Positions 12,701 to 25,129 of a DNA stretch of 64,000 nt are shown here, in pieces. A program made the position numbers and the translations under genes. The DNA is from Nipponacmea schrenckii. Lineage: Eukaryota; Mollusca; Gastropoda; Lottiidae. The notes beneath the pieces were generated by a model. That model did no database searches and had not been told where the DNA came from. It saw only the letters and a list, made by a program, of their open reading frames with translations. The stretch's first letter is position 1. Every line of letters begins with the position of its first letter. Where the stretch lies: positions 10,881,398 through 10,945,397 of the forward strand of contig JAUJPP010000003.1 in assembly GCA_030562195.1 (NCBI GenBank). Direction: 5' to 3'.

Positions 12701-15700
12701 TTGGGAAAATATGACGATGTGGGTGACACTAATATATGCTCAACATTTCATGTGGGCATATAAATTTATAAGTAAAATAAAGGAAAGGAGAAAGCATGTT
12801 TTTTGACAAAGGTATCAATCAGAACCCAAACATTTTGGTTGACCAGAAAGTGGTTAACTTAAAGAGCCATTGAAGCTCTCTATTAAAATGTATTTAGAAA
12901 TATACCTCATGTAAAGGATAAACAGCAGAATAAAATCCATCATTAATCATTTTCTTAACACCAAATGAAAAAGCTTTCTTTGTTTCTTCTTTAAAAGCTT
13001 TTCTTCTTAAAATATAATCCACAATTCTACTTCTTGCTGAATTAGTGAATTCTAATTCACCATTTTCATCTGTTTCAAACCTGGAAAATTTCATTAATAT
13101 TCAGAATCCAAAAAGCTTAAATTGAAATGTCATATCATGCAGCTTGTCCTTGAACAAGCCAAGCATTATTTATCTACATGTACCCTTAAACCCTTATAAT
13201 TAAATAAAGTAACAGAATAGTATATATTCTTGAATGCTCCACTGAATTTCATTTATCCAATCATCTGTTACTTCCAGTCATCTATTACTTCTGGTTACTG
13301 TTTTTTTTTAAATTTGGATTTTATTTCAATAAAGTGTTATTGAATAAAGCCTATGGTTTTAAAATATTTAGTTATCAACTCGTAAAGTTTCTCTTCATGT
13401 TTCTTACAAGTTCCACTTTCTTGAAACAATTATGGGTAACAGTTGCAAACTTAAGGTATGGCTAGCGATAATAGTGAAGGACACATTTATCCATACATAT
13501 TAGATATTTATAGCTCAAGAAAAGTTAAACTATAATAACCAGTTCATAAAGTAAAATCAATTAATGACTTTCACATGGTCTAATTTTCATAATCAATTTA
13601 TAAACTTACAAGTAATTTTTATCTGCACTGTATGGGCAAGTGTAATTTCTCTTGATTTTGGGAACAGCATCTCTGTCCAGTAGAAATGGTTTCAGGAATG
13701 CCTTGCCAAGTTTAGAGACTCTATACCACATTTTTATAACCACAGATGTACCAGGATGCTACAAAGTATATTTCACATATACAATATTATTTACTGATGT
13801 CAGACATGATTATTCTTTGAAGCAATTAAAAATAAGGAAATAGGAAAAGATTTCAAAAACAACAAATTTTCTTTCCAATTCAAGGAACATTTAGTCAAAG
13901 AAGAATAAAAGAAATTAGATTATTTTCATTTACAAAGTTAATTTTTTACATTTACAATTTTCATAAAAAATTAGCAAAAATTAATTTTTAGTAACAAAAT
14001 ATTCATTAGAGAACTATTATAAAACAAAATGGCGTGTGATATTAATTGAAATTATTATTTGTATTATATCTATATTGATGTAAATTAAAAAGCAAATTAA
14101 AAAAGCAAATCAAACATTGAAAATTGTTTTAAAATCTAAAACCACTACCAATACTTGTTATAAATTATCAAAAATACCCTTTCTCCAAATTGTATTCAAT
14201 TAGAACATTATTATTACTTATTAGTATAATAGCTTCCCAAAATAAGGTAATATACACCTACTAACAGTATTTTCATATAGAAAATTTTTTAATTTTTTTT
14301 TTTTGGATCTTAATATCAAAAACAATCATATACAAAAAACAGTCATGATTTGTACCTTTGAAGTGTTAAAAATTTAATGCGTTATCAAGGGCAATAACTC
14401 CTATAAAATTGTTTCCATTTATCTGATCGTCAACAGGGTTAATAAAAAATATTTCAAAATATGTCAACAGTTGTGCCTTCTAGAATGTTTACCAGACATT
14501 GAGGACTGGCAGATCGATGGACATTTGTAATGTTTATATACGCTCCACCTTTCATCTGGGCCTATAAATAAGATGATAGATGCGCATAAAGCTAATAAAG
14601 GTTTAAGTGTTAGATCAAATTAAAGTGAAAAGCCAGATATAATGCATTATGATATACAAGTGAAATGAAACAATGATAGAAACCACTCTCTCTTAATCTA
14701 AACCTCACAGAAAATTTCCCAAACACTCTTCACTTTCTATCAAAATATCGTTTTGTAATCCAAAGACAAGATAGTGTTTTAAATATTTAATTTCTGTTTT
14801 CAAATTAAAGACAATAACAGAATGATAGCCATACGTGGAATTTGAATTTTTTTTATCTGTAAAAAGAAGGCATGATCTCTTTTAATAATCATATATATGG
14901 GGATTAAGAAACATAACTAGTGATAAGATAGATATTGATGGAAATAATAATAGATAATTTGTTAATAGAATTAGCATTTCTAGTGAAAAGTTGAAACAAA
15001 ATAATCATCAATCAAATCAATAATGCTAAAACTTAGTCATAAAAAACCTTCTACTATAAGCCTACTATCACCAAACAATATTAAAACATTCTCCATTTTA
15101 TGAAATAAATGGCCATTAAATCAAAATAATAGAGCAAATCTAATTGATCAATTATTCAAACAATAACCCAGTCCAGACATTATTACAAACCAATATCACA
15201 AATTAGATTCAGTACAAACACAGACATGAATTTCAAAACACTGCAAAATTAGTGCAACACCAACACAATATGGCATGATACAGACACCCACTCAGTAACT
15301 CTAAAACTCTATAGTACTAGAGACTTAATCTTTATCTAGTTTCATCACACATAGCCATGCAGGAGAATGAATGTTCAGCAATCTATATAGCATGATAGTA
15401 AGAAATTCTCTCAGCATTGTAATCAATTAATGACAAGTGAAAAATAAAAGGTTTAAGATATAAATTATATGTAATTCCATCAATTCTGACTTAAGATTTG
15501 TCTTGATGAGAGAGTCAAGACCAGGAAAATAAATACTTATGTGTATTGTGCACAAACCATTACATTTTGTTGAAAAAAACAAAGAATTAGATAACTAAAT
15601 CTCATTCATTATGAAATGTAGCATCTTCAAAAAGAAAGTCTGGAAAGTCAGAAGTGTTTTGTCTTTTAAAGAAATGTTGATTTGCTAGATATATACAATT

Positions 15701-18700
15701 AGACTTTCCAATATGTCTAATGTATAAAATATATTTTGCTGAAAATCCCTCCTGGCTTGTGAATGATAAAGGAGCAAATCTACTACTAAAGGTTTTAAAT
15801 CATAACAATGGCAGCTGTTTAACCCCTCCATAGCTTTAATTTAACCCCATGCCTACCAACCACTACACTCTTACAACAGATAAAATACCTCTGGTAAACT
15901 CGGGTCTTTCTGTCCAAAATTTAAAAACTGATACATCTAAAACACACAATACCCATTAATATGTTGTTGAGAGACAAGAGTGTTATTTCCCCAAAAACCT
16001 TCTAAAAATAGTAAGTTTTCATTTTTAGGGTTGAAATATGCAAACAAAATTAACATTTCAAATTCTTACAATCACAGCCATTTGCTACCCACTATCTTAC
16101 CTTATAGCAGAAGCAAGTGAAGCAAGCTAACAGTACAGAAATGAGCACATTCTAAATAGAAGCTAACACTAATCTACTTCATAAGATAAAATGCAAAAAG
16201 CAGGAATTAAAATAATAGAATAAACTCTAACCTCTAAATCATCATACTTGTCTTTGATATTCTGTAGTACTAGTGACTATAATGATTTGTGTATATATAA
16301 TACACCAGTGATGAAAATGATGAAATGAAAAGATAAAAACCAAACCATTAATGACAGAATCTTAAATTTATGAAGAATTTAAGGGAATTTCTTGTGATCG
16401 CATTGCAACAAGCTTGCATCATGCACACTGAAAATAATTCTATTTCAACATGATTTTAATGGATTATATAAAGCTAAAATACAATTAAAAGTAATTGCAT
16501 TTCATTTGAAGTCAACAGTTTATAATCAGATGTAAATAGAGAAGACTATATTTCTGATTCATAAAAAAATACAAGAATCCTATACTGATCTAATGATGCA
16601 GGTTTGATGATCAATGATCCACAAAGAAATCACAGCCACATAAACACCACACATGTAATTACTAACAGGTTAGTCATACTCAATAAAACATGATCTTAAA
16701 CAACAGATTTTCAATTATTCATTGCATTTGCTGGGAGTTGTTAATTATATCTAATATTTAACACTATTAAAAACTCAAATATTAAATAATATCTAGTGCT
16801 TTTTCAACAAATTTTTCAAAAAAAAAAAATTGAAGTCATTACCTCTTTCATAGGCATCCTTATGGCCAAAATATCTGCATATCTTAACAATACATTGTAC
16901 GGGGCATGGATCTTTGCAAAGTGAATTTCAGCACCTTTCTGTAATAGAAACAATGTATGAAAATCTCATGGAAAAAATTTTATCAAGTATTTGGATATCT
17001 AATGTAACATAAATTATTATGATTTTCCATGTATCAAAATAAAGGAATTGTTAAAGAATTTACGAATGTTTTATTTTGATTGACATATCAAGCCCCGCCT
17101 TAGCACATGCTTTATTCAAAGCTCAATAACATAAATTTCAATGAAAATTACTTCATGAAGTAAAAAATATTTTAAAATACTTACTGTATCATACTCTATT
17201 TCTAAACCCTCTTTTCTTAAATTATTCTCAAATGTGCTTCGTGCATTTTTAGCCTCTTCTGCCTTTTTGTGGTTACCTTTAATTGACCATGCCAAGATGA
17301 AGTCAATATTCCTCTTCCCATCATTAAATACCAACTTTCTTGGCTACAAAATATCATTTTTACATAAAAAAAAGTTATCATTAGGAGACAAATCCTGTAA
17401 CATCTTTCAAATAGACCATTATTTAGGGACTTAATTGGTTACTTAAAAAATAGAAGTAAAAAAAAAAGATTTGTGCAGTTGCAAAGATATATGAGATTTG
17501 AAAACCTCTTTTGTTTTTCTTATTACTTTCATTCACACTTTTTTATTATAACAAATGAGCTTCGTTAAAACAATTAATTGAGGAAACATATATGTAAGTG
17601 ACATAACACAAGGCTGGGATAGCTGGAGTTGGGGATTAAATGTACACTGTATATGTGATTTACATGAAACAGATAACATGAAAGAGGCAAATCTTGATTC
17701 AAAAGTTCTCATTTATTTAAAATCTACTGCTGATAGAATTTTGACGACATCACTATATTAGAAATGTAGATTTATGCAGATTTGTTTATTAAAAGAGTAT
17801 GAAATATGAATCAAACTGCTAAATAAAAACTTATTTACACTGAAACAGTTTAAAAATTCATTGAAACTACTTTAGAAATGAAGTTCTATCAAATTGTAAA
17901 TCATATGAGTACAGCACTTACAAGCCTTACCCATTATTGTATAATATTTAGTATTCTAGTTGACTTTTAAGTTTGAAGTGTTTGAAGTGACTTTATTTTT
18001 CTATGAAATGTTAATTCTAAAATAAATCACTCTCTAAAAAATATAAGTTCATGTTCTAACAATACATTGGCTATTTTATTTCAACTTAATGTTGTAAAAT
18101 ACTCTATTTCAAGATTAGTTCAAAAAAGTTAAACAGACTTTGAAAGTTACCAGAATTATTCAGGCGAGGAAAGGGGTGTGTATTATACATGCGCACATAT
18201 TATATTAAAAATCATATAGTTAAAAGTATATAATTGATTTTGTTCCTTTTTCAACAGATAGCACAAAATTTACATTTTCGGTTATATACCTGTTGATGAC
18301 ACATGCATTTAACTATCATTAACATGCCTCTGGGATATATAACATGGACATTCATTTCTACAAATTGGCATTCATCCTTAATTCAATTATGTAGAACAAT
18401 ACCTTATAAGATTTCATGAAGTGATTACTTCCTTTAAATTACATAACAAACATGAGGTGTGAAGATAGAACAAAGACACAGATTCTATCTCATTACAGCC
18501 CTATAACATTTTTGCATCCATTTTTCTGGGGGTTTCTTTATTTAGAGTAGCCCTTGAAATCGTGTTTGAACTGAATATGATACTGAAGTTGTTATCACAA
18601 TAAAATATCCAGAACACAGAATTTGATTGGTTAAACATGGCCTTAAGATCATGGATTGAATGAAGTAACCCACAGAAAATGTATGAATTGAAACAGATTA

Positions 18701-21700
18701 GATTAAACACACAGGCAAAGCGCAAATTGCATTAAAAAAAAAACTGAAAAATTGAAGCAGACTACTTTACTTACTTCTATTTCACCCTAAACAAAGGAAA
18801 ATAAAATATAGTGATAGAACATAACAAAATAAAGTTTGGAAACTTAAACCAAGATTCAAAAAACAACAGAAATGATAATTGATTTCAATGCTTTTCAAAT
18901 TTAATAATTAACATAAAGTAAGGTCTACAAACAAACTTGACAAAATGGGTTCACTTGTGTGTGACGTTGCAAATAAGATATAATAGATTTACACCTGAGC
19001 ACTTCAAGTTCAACATTAACCATATCTTTAAATACTAAGACAGCTAATGTTTTAACTAAGTCAAGTGCAATAACCCAAAAACCGTTCATTGAAAAAATCA
19101 TCAATATCTAACTTGTCCAAAATCTCATCAATATAAATGATCACATCAAATTTCATTCAAATCAGATTGGTCTGTTGTCTATGTTGCGCTCACAAGCCAA
19201 TTTAAACGCGTTTTGGTTAAGTCAAGGGCAATTACTCAAAAACTATTAATTGAAAATCGTCAATAATTAACTTGTCCAAGATCTCATCAATATAATGATG
19301 ATACCAAATTTCATTCAAATCCAATGAAAACACTGGGCTCTGTTGTGTTTACAAGCCAATTGTGGAGGGACAGATGGACAGACAGACAGGGGTGATGACA
19401 ATATACAAACACATTATAGAAACAAACAAAAAATCCTTGACCAATGTATAATAATAGGAATAAAGCATTTTGTGCATACTTTTCCTGTAAAACTGCAAGT
19501 AGTTTAAAGGACAAACACCAGTGTTTTACCCAATCAGCTATCAAGCTAAATCCCCAGGAATCCAAAGAAAACTCAAATTGTTTGTTACACTCAGTACCAG
19601 CACCCACAGATCAAAATGGATAATTATCAATCACTATTAACTCTCTTACCTTGGGTTTATTTTGTCCTGGTTCTGCTGTCTGGCCATCAACATCACCCGA
19701 GGAGTGATTATCATCAACATCGTGAAATCCTCCATTATCGTCTTCTTTACCATCTCCTACAATATATAAAATATTTAAAAAACTTTTCTAATTTTTTTTT
19801 GGGGCCCCTGGATGATCTATTTTCCCTTTTGATTGGTCCTTGATATCTGCTGTAATTCTGCCCTATTCTACTAATATCCTATAATAACGTTATATATATT
19901 TTCACAATATAATGAATTTTAAGATATAACATATAACTCATTATGAAAAACTTAAAATCTAATTAAAGAATAAAAACTAAATAATTGTAAAAATTATGTG
20001 GTAGTTTGGTTAGCTCCAAAATGAGTAAACAGTTCATAACATTTGGTTGGTTATAGTAACATTGATGCTATAAAAAATATGACTTTCTATTTTTCTATAT
20101 ACAAGAAAATGATATATATGCAAGTAGTCAAATGACATATCTATAATTATTAACCATAATATCCAACAATAAACAAGAGGAAACACCTATCCTTTGCAGG
20201 GTTCGAAATAAGCGGCATCGCATCGCAGTTTGCGATACAATTTTCGGCAAAATGCGGTCTTTTTTTCATTAGAAGGGCAGATTTTTGCGATTTATAATAT
20301 GTTTTAATTAATGTGTTCGATGCTTTTTTCGTGTCGTTTTCCATTGAAATTATATTGGAGGTGTCGCCACAGGATCAAAAATCAAATACAACCATTCTCG
20401 TGAACATGCACTGCTCACGTGATGTCCTTGAACACTTCTAAACAGTTCAAAGATTATTTGTCCAACCTGCTTTGGTTGTACAGATCACAAAAAGCCCATA
20501 TATTAAAGAAATACATGGATATTTTACATGCATTACAAGTACAGTAGAGATCCTTTCTTAGAATAAACGTTTTTAGCACTAAAAATTTAGGAGTCTGCTT
20601 TGTCGAAATGTTATTCTTCGGAAATTATTCTTCGTGGATGAGGTGCGCACAGACCTATAAATGCTTTAAATTTTTACATCTCAGAGACAAACTTCTCCAC
20701 CAAATTCTAAATTGCTATCCAATTTTGTCCCACAGCGCAAAAAAATAAATTAATTCGGAACCTGCTTTGGCTGGCAGTAGAACCTATATAATATATCATT
20801 CAGAAAATAGATGCAGCTTAACCATTTAAATTTAACAAATTGGAAAACATCCTTGAATAACAGGTTTTGAATTATCATACTAATTTGAGATCTTAAAACC
20901 AGTGCTCATCTAGAATATAATTTATTCACTACCTGATTGTTTAAAGATAAATGTCTTGAAATATGATATGTATGAATCTCCTTGTCCACTTTCATTTTGG
21001 GCGTCCATTTTGTCAGTTCACCTATGTCACTACTTATTTCTAGGTGTTGACTTAAATTTTGTACACCAACTTTCCAAACAATATGAAGGACCTATAAGTG
21101 ACTATAAACCTTCAGATTTTAAATTTATACTTCATATAGTACTATAAAGTGAATATTCTAGATCAACTATCTATTCTGGTAAAGAGTAATAGTGAAAGAA
21201 GAAAAAGAAAAGTTACCATGAAATTTTATCAGTAAGTTATATTAATATGTTTAAAACAATAAAAAAAATCATAGAAATTCACAATCACCTTTTTCTTAAT
21301 CAATTATTATATTCAGATTTAACTAGTAGCCTACTTACATTACTATTAGCACTATTTAAACTTTTAAAAATTGATAGGGAAAATGACACATAAAACTGTA
21401 AAGCTAAATAAGTCTATCAAATCAACCTAACTTTAATAAAATAATTAAAAATTCAAAAAAAAAAAAAAGGCTTAATAATGAGCCTTAAACAAACTTAAAA
21501 TAGGTCCTCAGAGTAAAATTTCTATAAGCAATTGTGTTTTTATTTCTATGGGTTGTAACTACCTTGAACTTTAATAAATCAACAACGTAATAATTACAAC
21601 TAAAAAATTAAAAACTACATCACAGAATCAAAACATTAGACAAATTTGCAAGTATTGATCTAAGTCTATAACATACCAAAAGCATATATTCATATTAATA

Positions 21701-22923
21701 TGTCTAATATGATTGAAATACAAAAAGGGCCTTCTCGTGTATATTTTATTAAGGTATGTAACTTGACATTATTAAGTGATCAAACAATTTATTGGACCAC
21801 CAACTATTACCTCTACTATACTATATCTATTGGATTTCTTGACCATTATTTTAATATCAAGGCAGAATGAAGAAATGCAAACAAATATCTAGAAATTTAT
21901 ATTAATAGGCATATTCAAGATATTATATTCATTTATATTGATATTCAAGCAAAAAGGGATTATGATGGTACAACCATTCAGGTAAGACAAGATTTGATGT
22001 AATCAATCAATGGAAACGCCTTAACCTAAATCACAACTAGGTTTAGTTATTGGAGAATACCCTTACTAATGATTATATATGCTAAAGAAAAGTGAACAAC
22101 TTATTAACTAATTATGAAAAAGCATGATAATAAGCCTGAAATGAAAACTTACGGCCAGGTGGGCCCTGTAAACGACCATAATGTTGTAACTGAATATCAT
22201 CAGCGTCTGCCATTTTGTTCTATTTTTAACTTTCTACTCTATAGTAACCTGCCACATATTTTACAGCCTTCTATTTCCTATATCAATTTCAGTAGAAAGC
22301 AGTCTTGTTAAAACAACTTTTAGTCCAGTTTTCCCGAACCTCAATCTTCAAATACCAGCATTTTCAATTTTACAATGAAGAACTGGTAAATATAGTGTTC
22401 ACGCATGTGCAGGTGTCAACCCACACTGTAAGAGTTTATCTGATACGCTTCAACTGGTTTCTATTGACAAACAGCTATAGGGCGTTTTACATTCTACAAC
22501 CTAAACAAAACACACAAGAGAACATTGTGGTGTATACATTTATTAACTTATATTTGAGTATTGGTATTTTATTTTCAAACTGGTAGCTAGCCCCACAATG
22601 GGCCATTCTATCTTTATATAGCTATTTCTAAAGAATTATAGAAGTTATGCATGGAAATGTGTTTATAATTTCATTGAGTAATAACTTTTCTGGTTTTAAT
22701 TTCCATGGTTAAAGAAAGTGAAATAAAAGGATTATGAGGAAGAATCATGAAGTGTACTTAGTCAATGTAATATGAATCATCTATTTGAAATAAATTGACA
22801 GTTTTATGAAGTGCCACTGTGGATATAGACACTGGTTTCTAAAATCTTGAATATCCTCTTACCTGTTTCATCACTACCATTTAACATTTTCAACTTCACA
22901 TCATCTTCTATTCTAGTTGCCAT
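5687..22923 (-). CDS. Anoctamin (TMEM16), Ca2+-activated channel or scramblase
   Basis: Anoctamins are dimeric ten-helix membrane proteins acting as Ca2+-activated chloride channels or lipid scramblases. Coding exons in transcript order: 22863-22923 (or 22153-22213), 19650-19756, 18775-18786, 17185-17343, 16843-16938, 16232-16261, 15889-15936, 13610-13758, 12906-13080, 12332-12435, 11965-12099, 11400-11560, 11077-11159, 10831-10902, 10020-10097, 9548-9757, 9080-9228, 8624-8678, 7746-7846, 7407-7543, 7003-7208, 6533-6708, 6297-6402, 5687-5929. All joins keep phase and total 2853 nt (950 aa), the usual family length. Family motifs: [76 protein letters not shown]. The MCPLCDK and VGRPGDY regions look closest to ANO1/ANO2; the subfamily needs a tree. 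Introns hold only AT-rich sequence and pearl-like repeats. Confidence 0.93.
7003..8678 (-). CDS. Anoctamin exons carrying the Ca2+-binding helices 6-8
   Basis: Four exons: 8624-8678 (FVGRPGDY), 7746-7846, 7407-7543 and 7003-7208. In ANO1 the Ca2+ is held by Asn and Glu in helix 6, two Glu in helix 7 and Glu plus Asp in helix 8. The equivalents are all present: NNFIE, EYLE and EIRVD. The acceptor before VLQFGF is the upstream TTCCAG, not the nearer TTTACAG, because only that restores frame and the family sequence. An intact site argues for a Ca2+-gated protein; channel versus scramblase cannot be read from this. Confidence 0.92.
8110..8415 (+). mobile_element. Pearl-like interspersed element, one core unit, in an anoctamin intron
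   Basis: Contains GTCAAGGTCAATAACTCAAAA, a CACACCAAATT block, a GGAC/GACA-rich stretch (GTGGACGGACAGACCAAC) and the end sequence GGCGTATAAA. The same parts, in the same order, occur in the copies at 19030-19420 and 40949-43201. It is diverged and carries no coding capacity. Confidence 0.7.
9080..12099 (-). CDS. Anoctamin exons for the first half of the membrane domain
   Basis: Seven exons: 11965-12099, 11400-11560, 11077-11159, 10831-10902, 10020-10097, 9548-9757 and 9080-9228. They carry helix 1 ([15 protein letters not shown]), the Cys-rich extracellular loop ([19 protein letters not shown]), [16 protein letters not shown], the basic LEFWKRKEA turn and the next helices ([31 protein letters not shown]). 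The donor of exon 10831-10902 is taken as GGT|GTAAGT because only that choice keeps frame with [14 protein letters not shown] in the next exon. Confidence 0.9.
10260..10725 (+). mobile_element. Degenerate pearl-like element, about three core units
   Basis: Three diverged repeats of AGGGCAATAATACTG, AGGGTAATAACTCAAAA and CAGGGCAAAAACTCAAA, spaced about 100-130 bases, each followed by a CTTGTCC.AGATCTTAT-like block. A weak GGATTGACAAATGGACAGC end lies near 10670. It lies in the intron between anoctamin exons 10831-10902 and 10020-10097. Confidence 0.6.
12332..13758 (-). CDS. Anoctamin exons leading into the first membrane helix
   Basis: Exon 13610-13758 has [13 protein letters not shown] and [12 protein letters not shown]. 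Exon 12906-13080 has the family block [16 protein letters not shown] and [20 protein letters not shown]. Exon 12332-12435 has [16 protein letters not shown] and KFQPLDHIR. These match the conserved 'TRSRIV..IL', 'AYPLH' and 'LLY..WA.W...Y..QPLD.IR' blocks before helix 1. Phases 2, 0 and 2 join correctly to their neighbours. Confidence 0.92.
12590..12775 (+). mobile_element. Very diverged pearl-like element, right end
   Basis: GATCAATGGCAATAAGATTC near 12610 resembles the core unit. The end TTCATGTGGGCATATAAAT at 12746-12770 resembles the GTGGGCGTATAAA terminus of the better copies. Weak; listed as a remnant. Confidence 0.4.
14370..14580 (+). mobile_element. Diverged pearl-like element, right end
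   Basis: GTTATCAAGGGCAATAACTCC near 14380, then a GACTGGCAGATCGATGGACATT stretch and CATCTGGGCCTATAAAT at the end. Order and spacing agree with one core unit plus the terminal region of the family. Confidence 0.5.
15889..16261 (-). CDS. Two short anoctamin linker exons (30 nt and 48 nt)
   Basis: Exon 16232-16261 ([10 protein letters not shown]) lies between CTACAG and GTTAGA. Exon 15889-15936 ([16 protein letters not shown]) lies between GTTTTAG and GTATTT. Both are phase 0 at both ends, so each could be a cassette. They fall in the linker between the N-terminal domain and the first transmembrane helix, where vertebrate anoctamins vary in length and splicing. The 30-nt exon has the weaker donor. 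Confidence 0.5.
16843..19756 (-). CDS. Anoctamin cytosolic N-terminal domain exons
   Basis: Exon 19650-19756 encodes an acidic, low-complexity stretch ([23 protein letters not shown]). Exon 17185-17343 encodes [19 protein letters not shown] and an Arg/Lys/Glu-rich helix, the start of the anoctamin dimerisation domain. Exon 16843-16938 encodes [18 protein letters not shown] and MPMKE, matching the conserved 'KIHAPW..L..YAE' segment of the family. All joins are phase 0 after the first. A 12-nt exon candidate lies at 18775-18786. Confidence 0.85.
18775..18786 (-). CDS. Candidate 12-nt anoctamin microexon
   Basis: TTTAG, then GGTGAAATAGAA (GEIE), then GTAAGTAAAG: a four-codon phase-0 exon between ...NKPK and PRKLV. 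Both splice sites are strong, but a 12-nt match alone can occur by chance. Skipping it leaves the frame unchanged. Confidence 0.4.
19030..19425 (+). mobile_element. Pearl-like element, two core units
   Basis: Two units with AGTCAAGTGCAATAACCCAAAAA and AGTCAAGGGCAATTACTCAAAAA about 145 bases apart, each followed by AACTTGTCCAAGATCTCATCAAT. The (GACA)n-like stretch GGACAGATGGACAGACAGACAGG follows at 19368-19390. It lies in the anoctamin intron between 18786 and 19650. Confidence 0.7.
22153..22213 (-). CDS. Anoctamin alternative first coding exon, downstream form
   Basis: A second start-type exon about 650 bases further along the transcript. It begins AAAATGG, reads [20 protein letters not shown] and stops at the consensus donor GTAAGTTTTC. 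It is also 61 nt and phase 1, so it can replace the upstream first exon exactly, giving an Arg at the junction in place of Gly. No acceptor is needed if it is a promoter-proximal exon. It is inferred only from sequence. Confidence 0.6.
22863..22923 (-). CDS. Anoctamin first coding exon, upstream form
   Basis: ATG in a good context (GCCATGG) opens [20 protein letters not shown], followed by donor GTAAGAGG. The exon is 61 nt and ends in phase 1. The next exon (19650-19756) begins with the two bases needed to complete a Gly codon. The peptide is acidic and cytosolic with no signal sequence, as expected for an anoctamin N-terminus. Confidence 0.7.
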
Positions 22924-25129
22924 GGCAAACACTTATAACTATAATAAAATATAAAGTATTTGTTCACAATAAATCAGCTGAATTAGTTTTAATCTAGATA
23001 ACAGAATAAAATCTGCCGTGGCAGTGGCATTGGTCTTGACTCTGTTTTCAGTATTTTTTGGGGAAGCAAACATTGTACTTAAAATTCTAGCATCAAAGTT
23101 TCCCAAATCAATAGTTCAGCTGGTGCAAAAGATTTATTTCTAAATTCCTCACAGAATAAAATGGTGAACTATCCTGTTTAGTATAATAATATTTTGCATT
23201 TGCTTTTGGCCTTGCAAAGGTACCATAACATTTGAAATGGATGTGATTATTGGCACATTTAGAACTAGACATAAGAATTTTTAGAATTACTAATTTCAAG
23301 CCTATTTACCGTGACAAAATACCAATTTGGAATGAATTTTGGAATCTTTCATCTTTATCTAAACTGGATTTTTTAAGTCATTTCTCCTTGTAAGTATACT
23401 CATATGTTCATAATCAGACAACTGTAGGCATTAAAAAATATCTAATGGCAATGTGAAGGGAATTTTTCCTCAATTGCACACTGAAAGACATTGACCATCT
23501 TCAATAGCCTAATAAGAAACAAAAAAGTAGCGAGCAAAACTCTTTTTAAATTTCTTTTTAAAATAATTTCATAGGGTGTCAAATGTTGGTACACAAATGA
23601 TAGTTGTAATGGTCTATTCTAGAGTTAATTAAATATGAACAATAGCAAGGAGGTAGCATGTCCCAGTCTGACTGAACACAACTAAAACAAAAATAGCAGC
23701 TTAATCAACTTTAATTATTAAATTACAGTCAATTTCTACTTTTATATGTCTACCCTCCAACACAATAAATTTAATCAATTGTCACACATTATTCAGTTAA
23801 AGAGACTTTTATTACGGTACCACCTTTTGAAATTGATGTTTAAACATATACATAGAGTCAGAAGGTGCAATACAAAATAAAAATGTGTGCAGAGTAGGCC
23901 AATATATTATGGAACTGGTTTCTCTAGTTTCAGTGACTATCATTCATATCTTAGTATTTGAAATTAGATTATAATTTCATTATTATTTTCTTTTCTGTTA
24001 TTTTAGTCCACATTGTTAGCTAAATAGTTTTCTACTAAAGGGAATCACTAAAGGCTGGTACCGATGATATTATTTTTGTTTACTCAAGTGCTGAAGTGCC
24101 TAATGTGAAACTGTTTCTAGATAAAATAAGGATTGTAGGATAGAAAAACTCAATATTGCTCTATCTACCTAATCAACAACCCAAAAAGTTTTTTTGATTA
24201 GTTAAATATACTAGATCTAGATCTACCTTGAATGGCTCTTTAGCAAAAAAGAACACTGCTAACCATTTTTTATTGAGTAAACTTAAGGCTCCCTACTTGA
24301 ATTCATAAAATTACATGCTTGAAGATAATACAATTAAAAATGACCAACATATTAATTACATTAAAAATACACTTTGTAACATTTAGAAGGTCGAACAATA
24401 AAAAAGGTAATTTATTACTCTTGCTTGGGTCCCTGGACTAGAAAATACCAATAGAAATATTGATGCTGTCAATCCACCGAATAAATACATAGGTCATGAA
24501 TTAAATTATCTTATAAAATACCTGTATTTTCTTTCACATGAAGCGAGGAGCATTGAGGATAATTTCCATCCACAAATTCTCGAAAAAAGGGATTGTTGCA
24601 GATGTTGGCTTTTTTCCCAAAGTTCACCTACAAACCGGAAAGGGAATTACTGGTACCGAATGAGATTTGTCTCCCTTTAAGACTGCTGAAAAAATGTATT
24701 CGATTTAATGTTCTGTTTTATTCTGGAACTACGATTTTTATACGATAGGGGTGACAAAAATCGAAGGCCTATAGGCTCTGGTTAGCCCTGAAAATATGAA
24801 ATTGAAACACGTTAGAATTTAATATTAATTAGCTTTAACGGTGTTACTGATCTGCTTTAAATATATGCTTAAAATAAAATAAGTTTTCCTACAAACCACA
24901 CTGATTTCATAATTATTCCCCTTTGACCATGGAAGTAATAATAATAAAAATCTATTTTATACTTGTTCTTCGGTCTGTTATTAACTGCTCGGACTTTTTG
25001 ACCACCTTATGAAATTTTGAAAAGATTTCCAAATTGAAGTTATGTAAAAAAATTAATTAAAATTATTTTCCTTTTTGCGCATGTAGATCTAGTTATTGAT
25101 GATAACCTTAAAATTGTAGATAGATTGGT
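22924..25129. other. Upstream region of the anoctamin gene
   Basis: No coding exon recognised. It should contain the 5' UTR and promoter of the upstream anoctamin transcript (minus strand), but I see no clear TATA box or first-exon donor that I would defend. Mostly AT-rich single-copy-looking sequence. Confidence 0.4.

Noticed and set aside
20180..20350. A locally GC-richer patch starting GCAGGGTTCGAAATAAGCGG as a transposon end
   Set aside because: The motif recalls repeats in other invertebrates, but I found no second end, duplication or second copy in the window.
23640..23655. A further GAGGTAG (let-7 seed complement) at about 23647
   Set aside because: It lies upstream of the anoctamin gene, not in a LIN28 transcript; it shows the background rate of such 7-mers is not zero.
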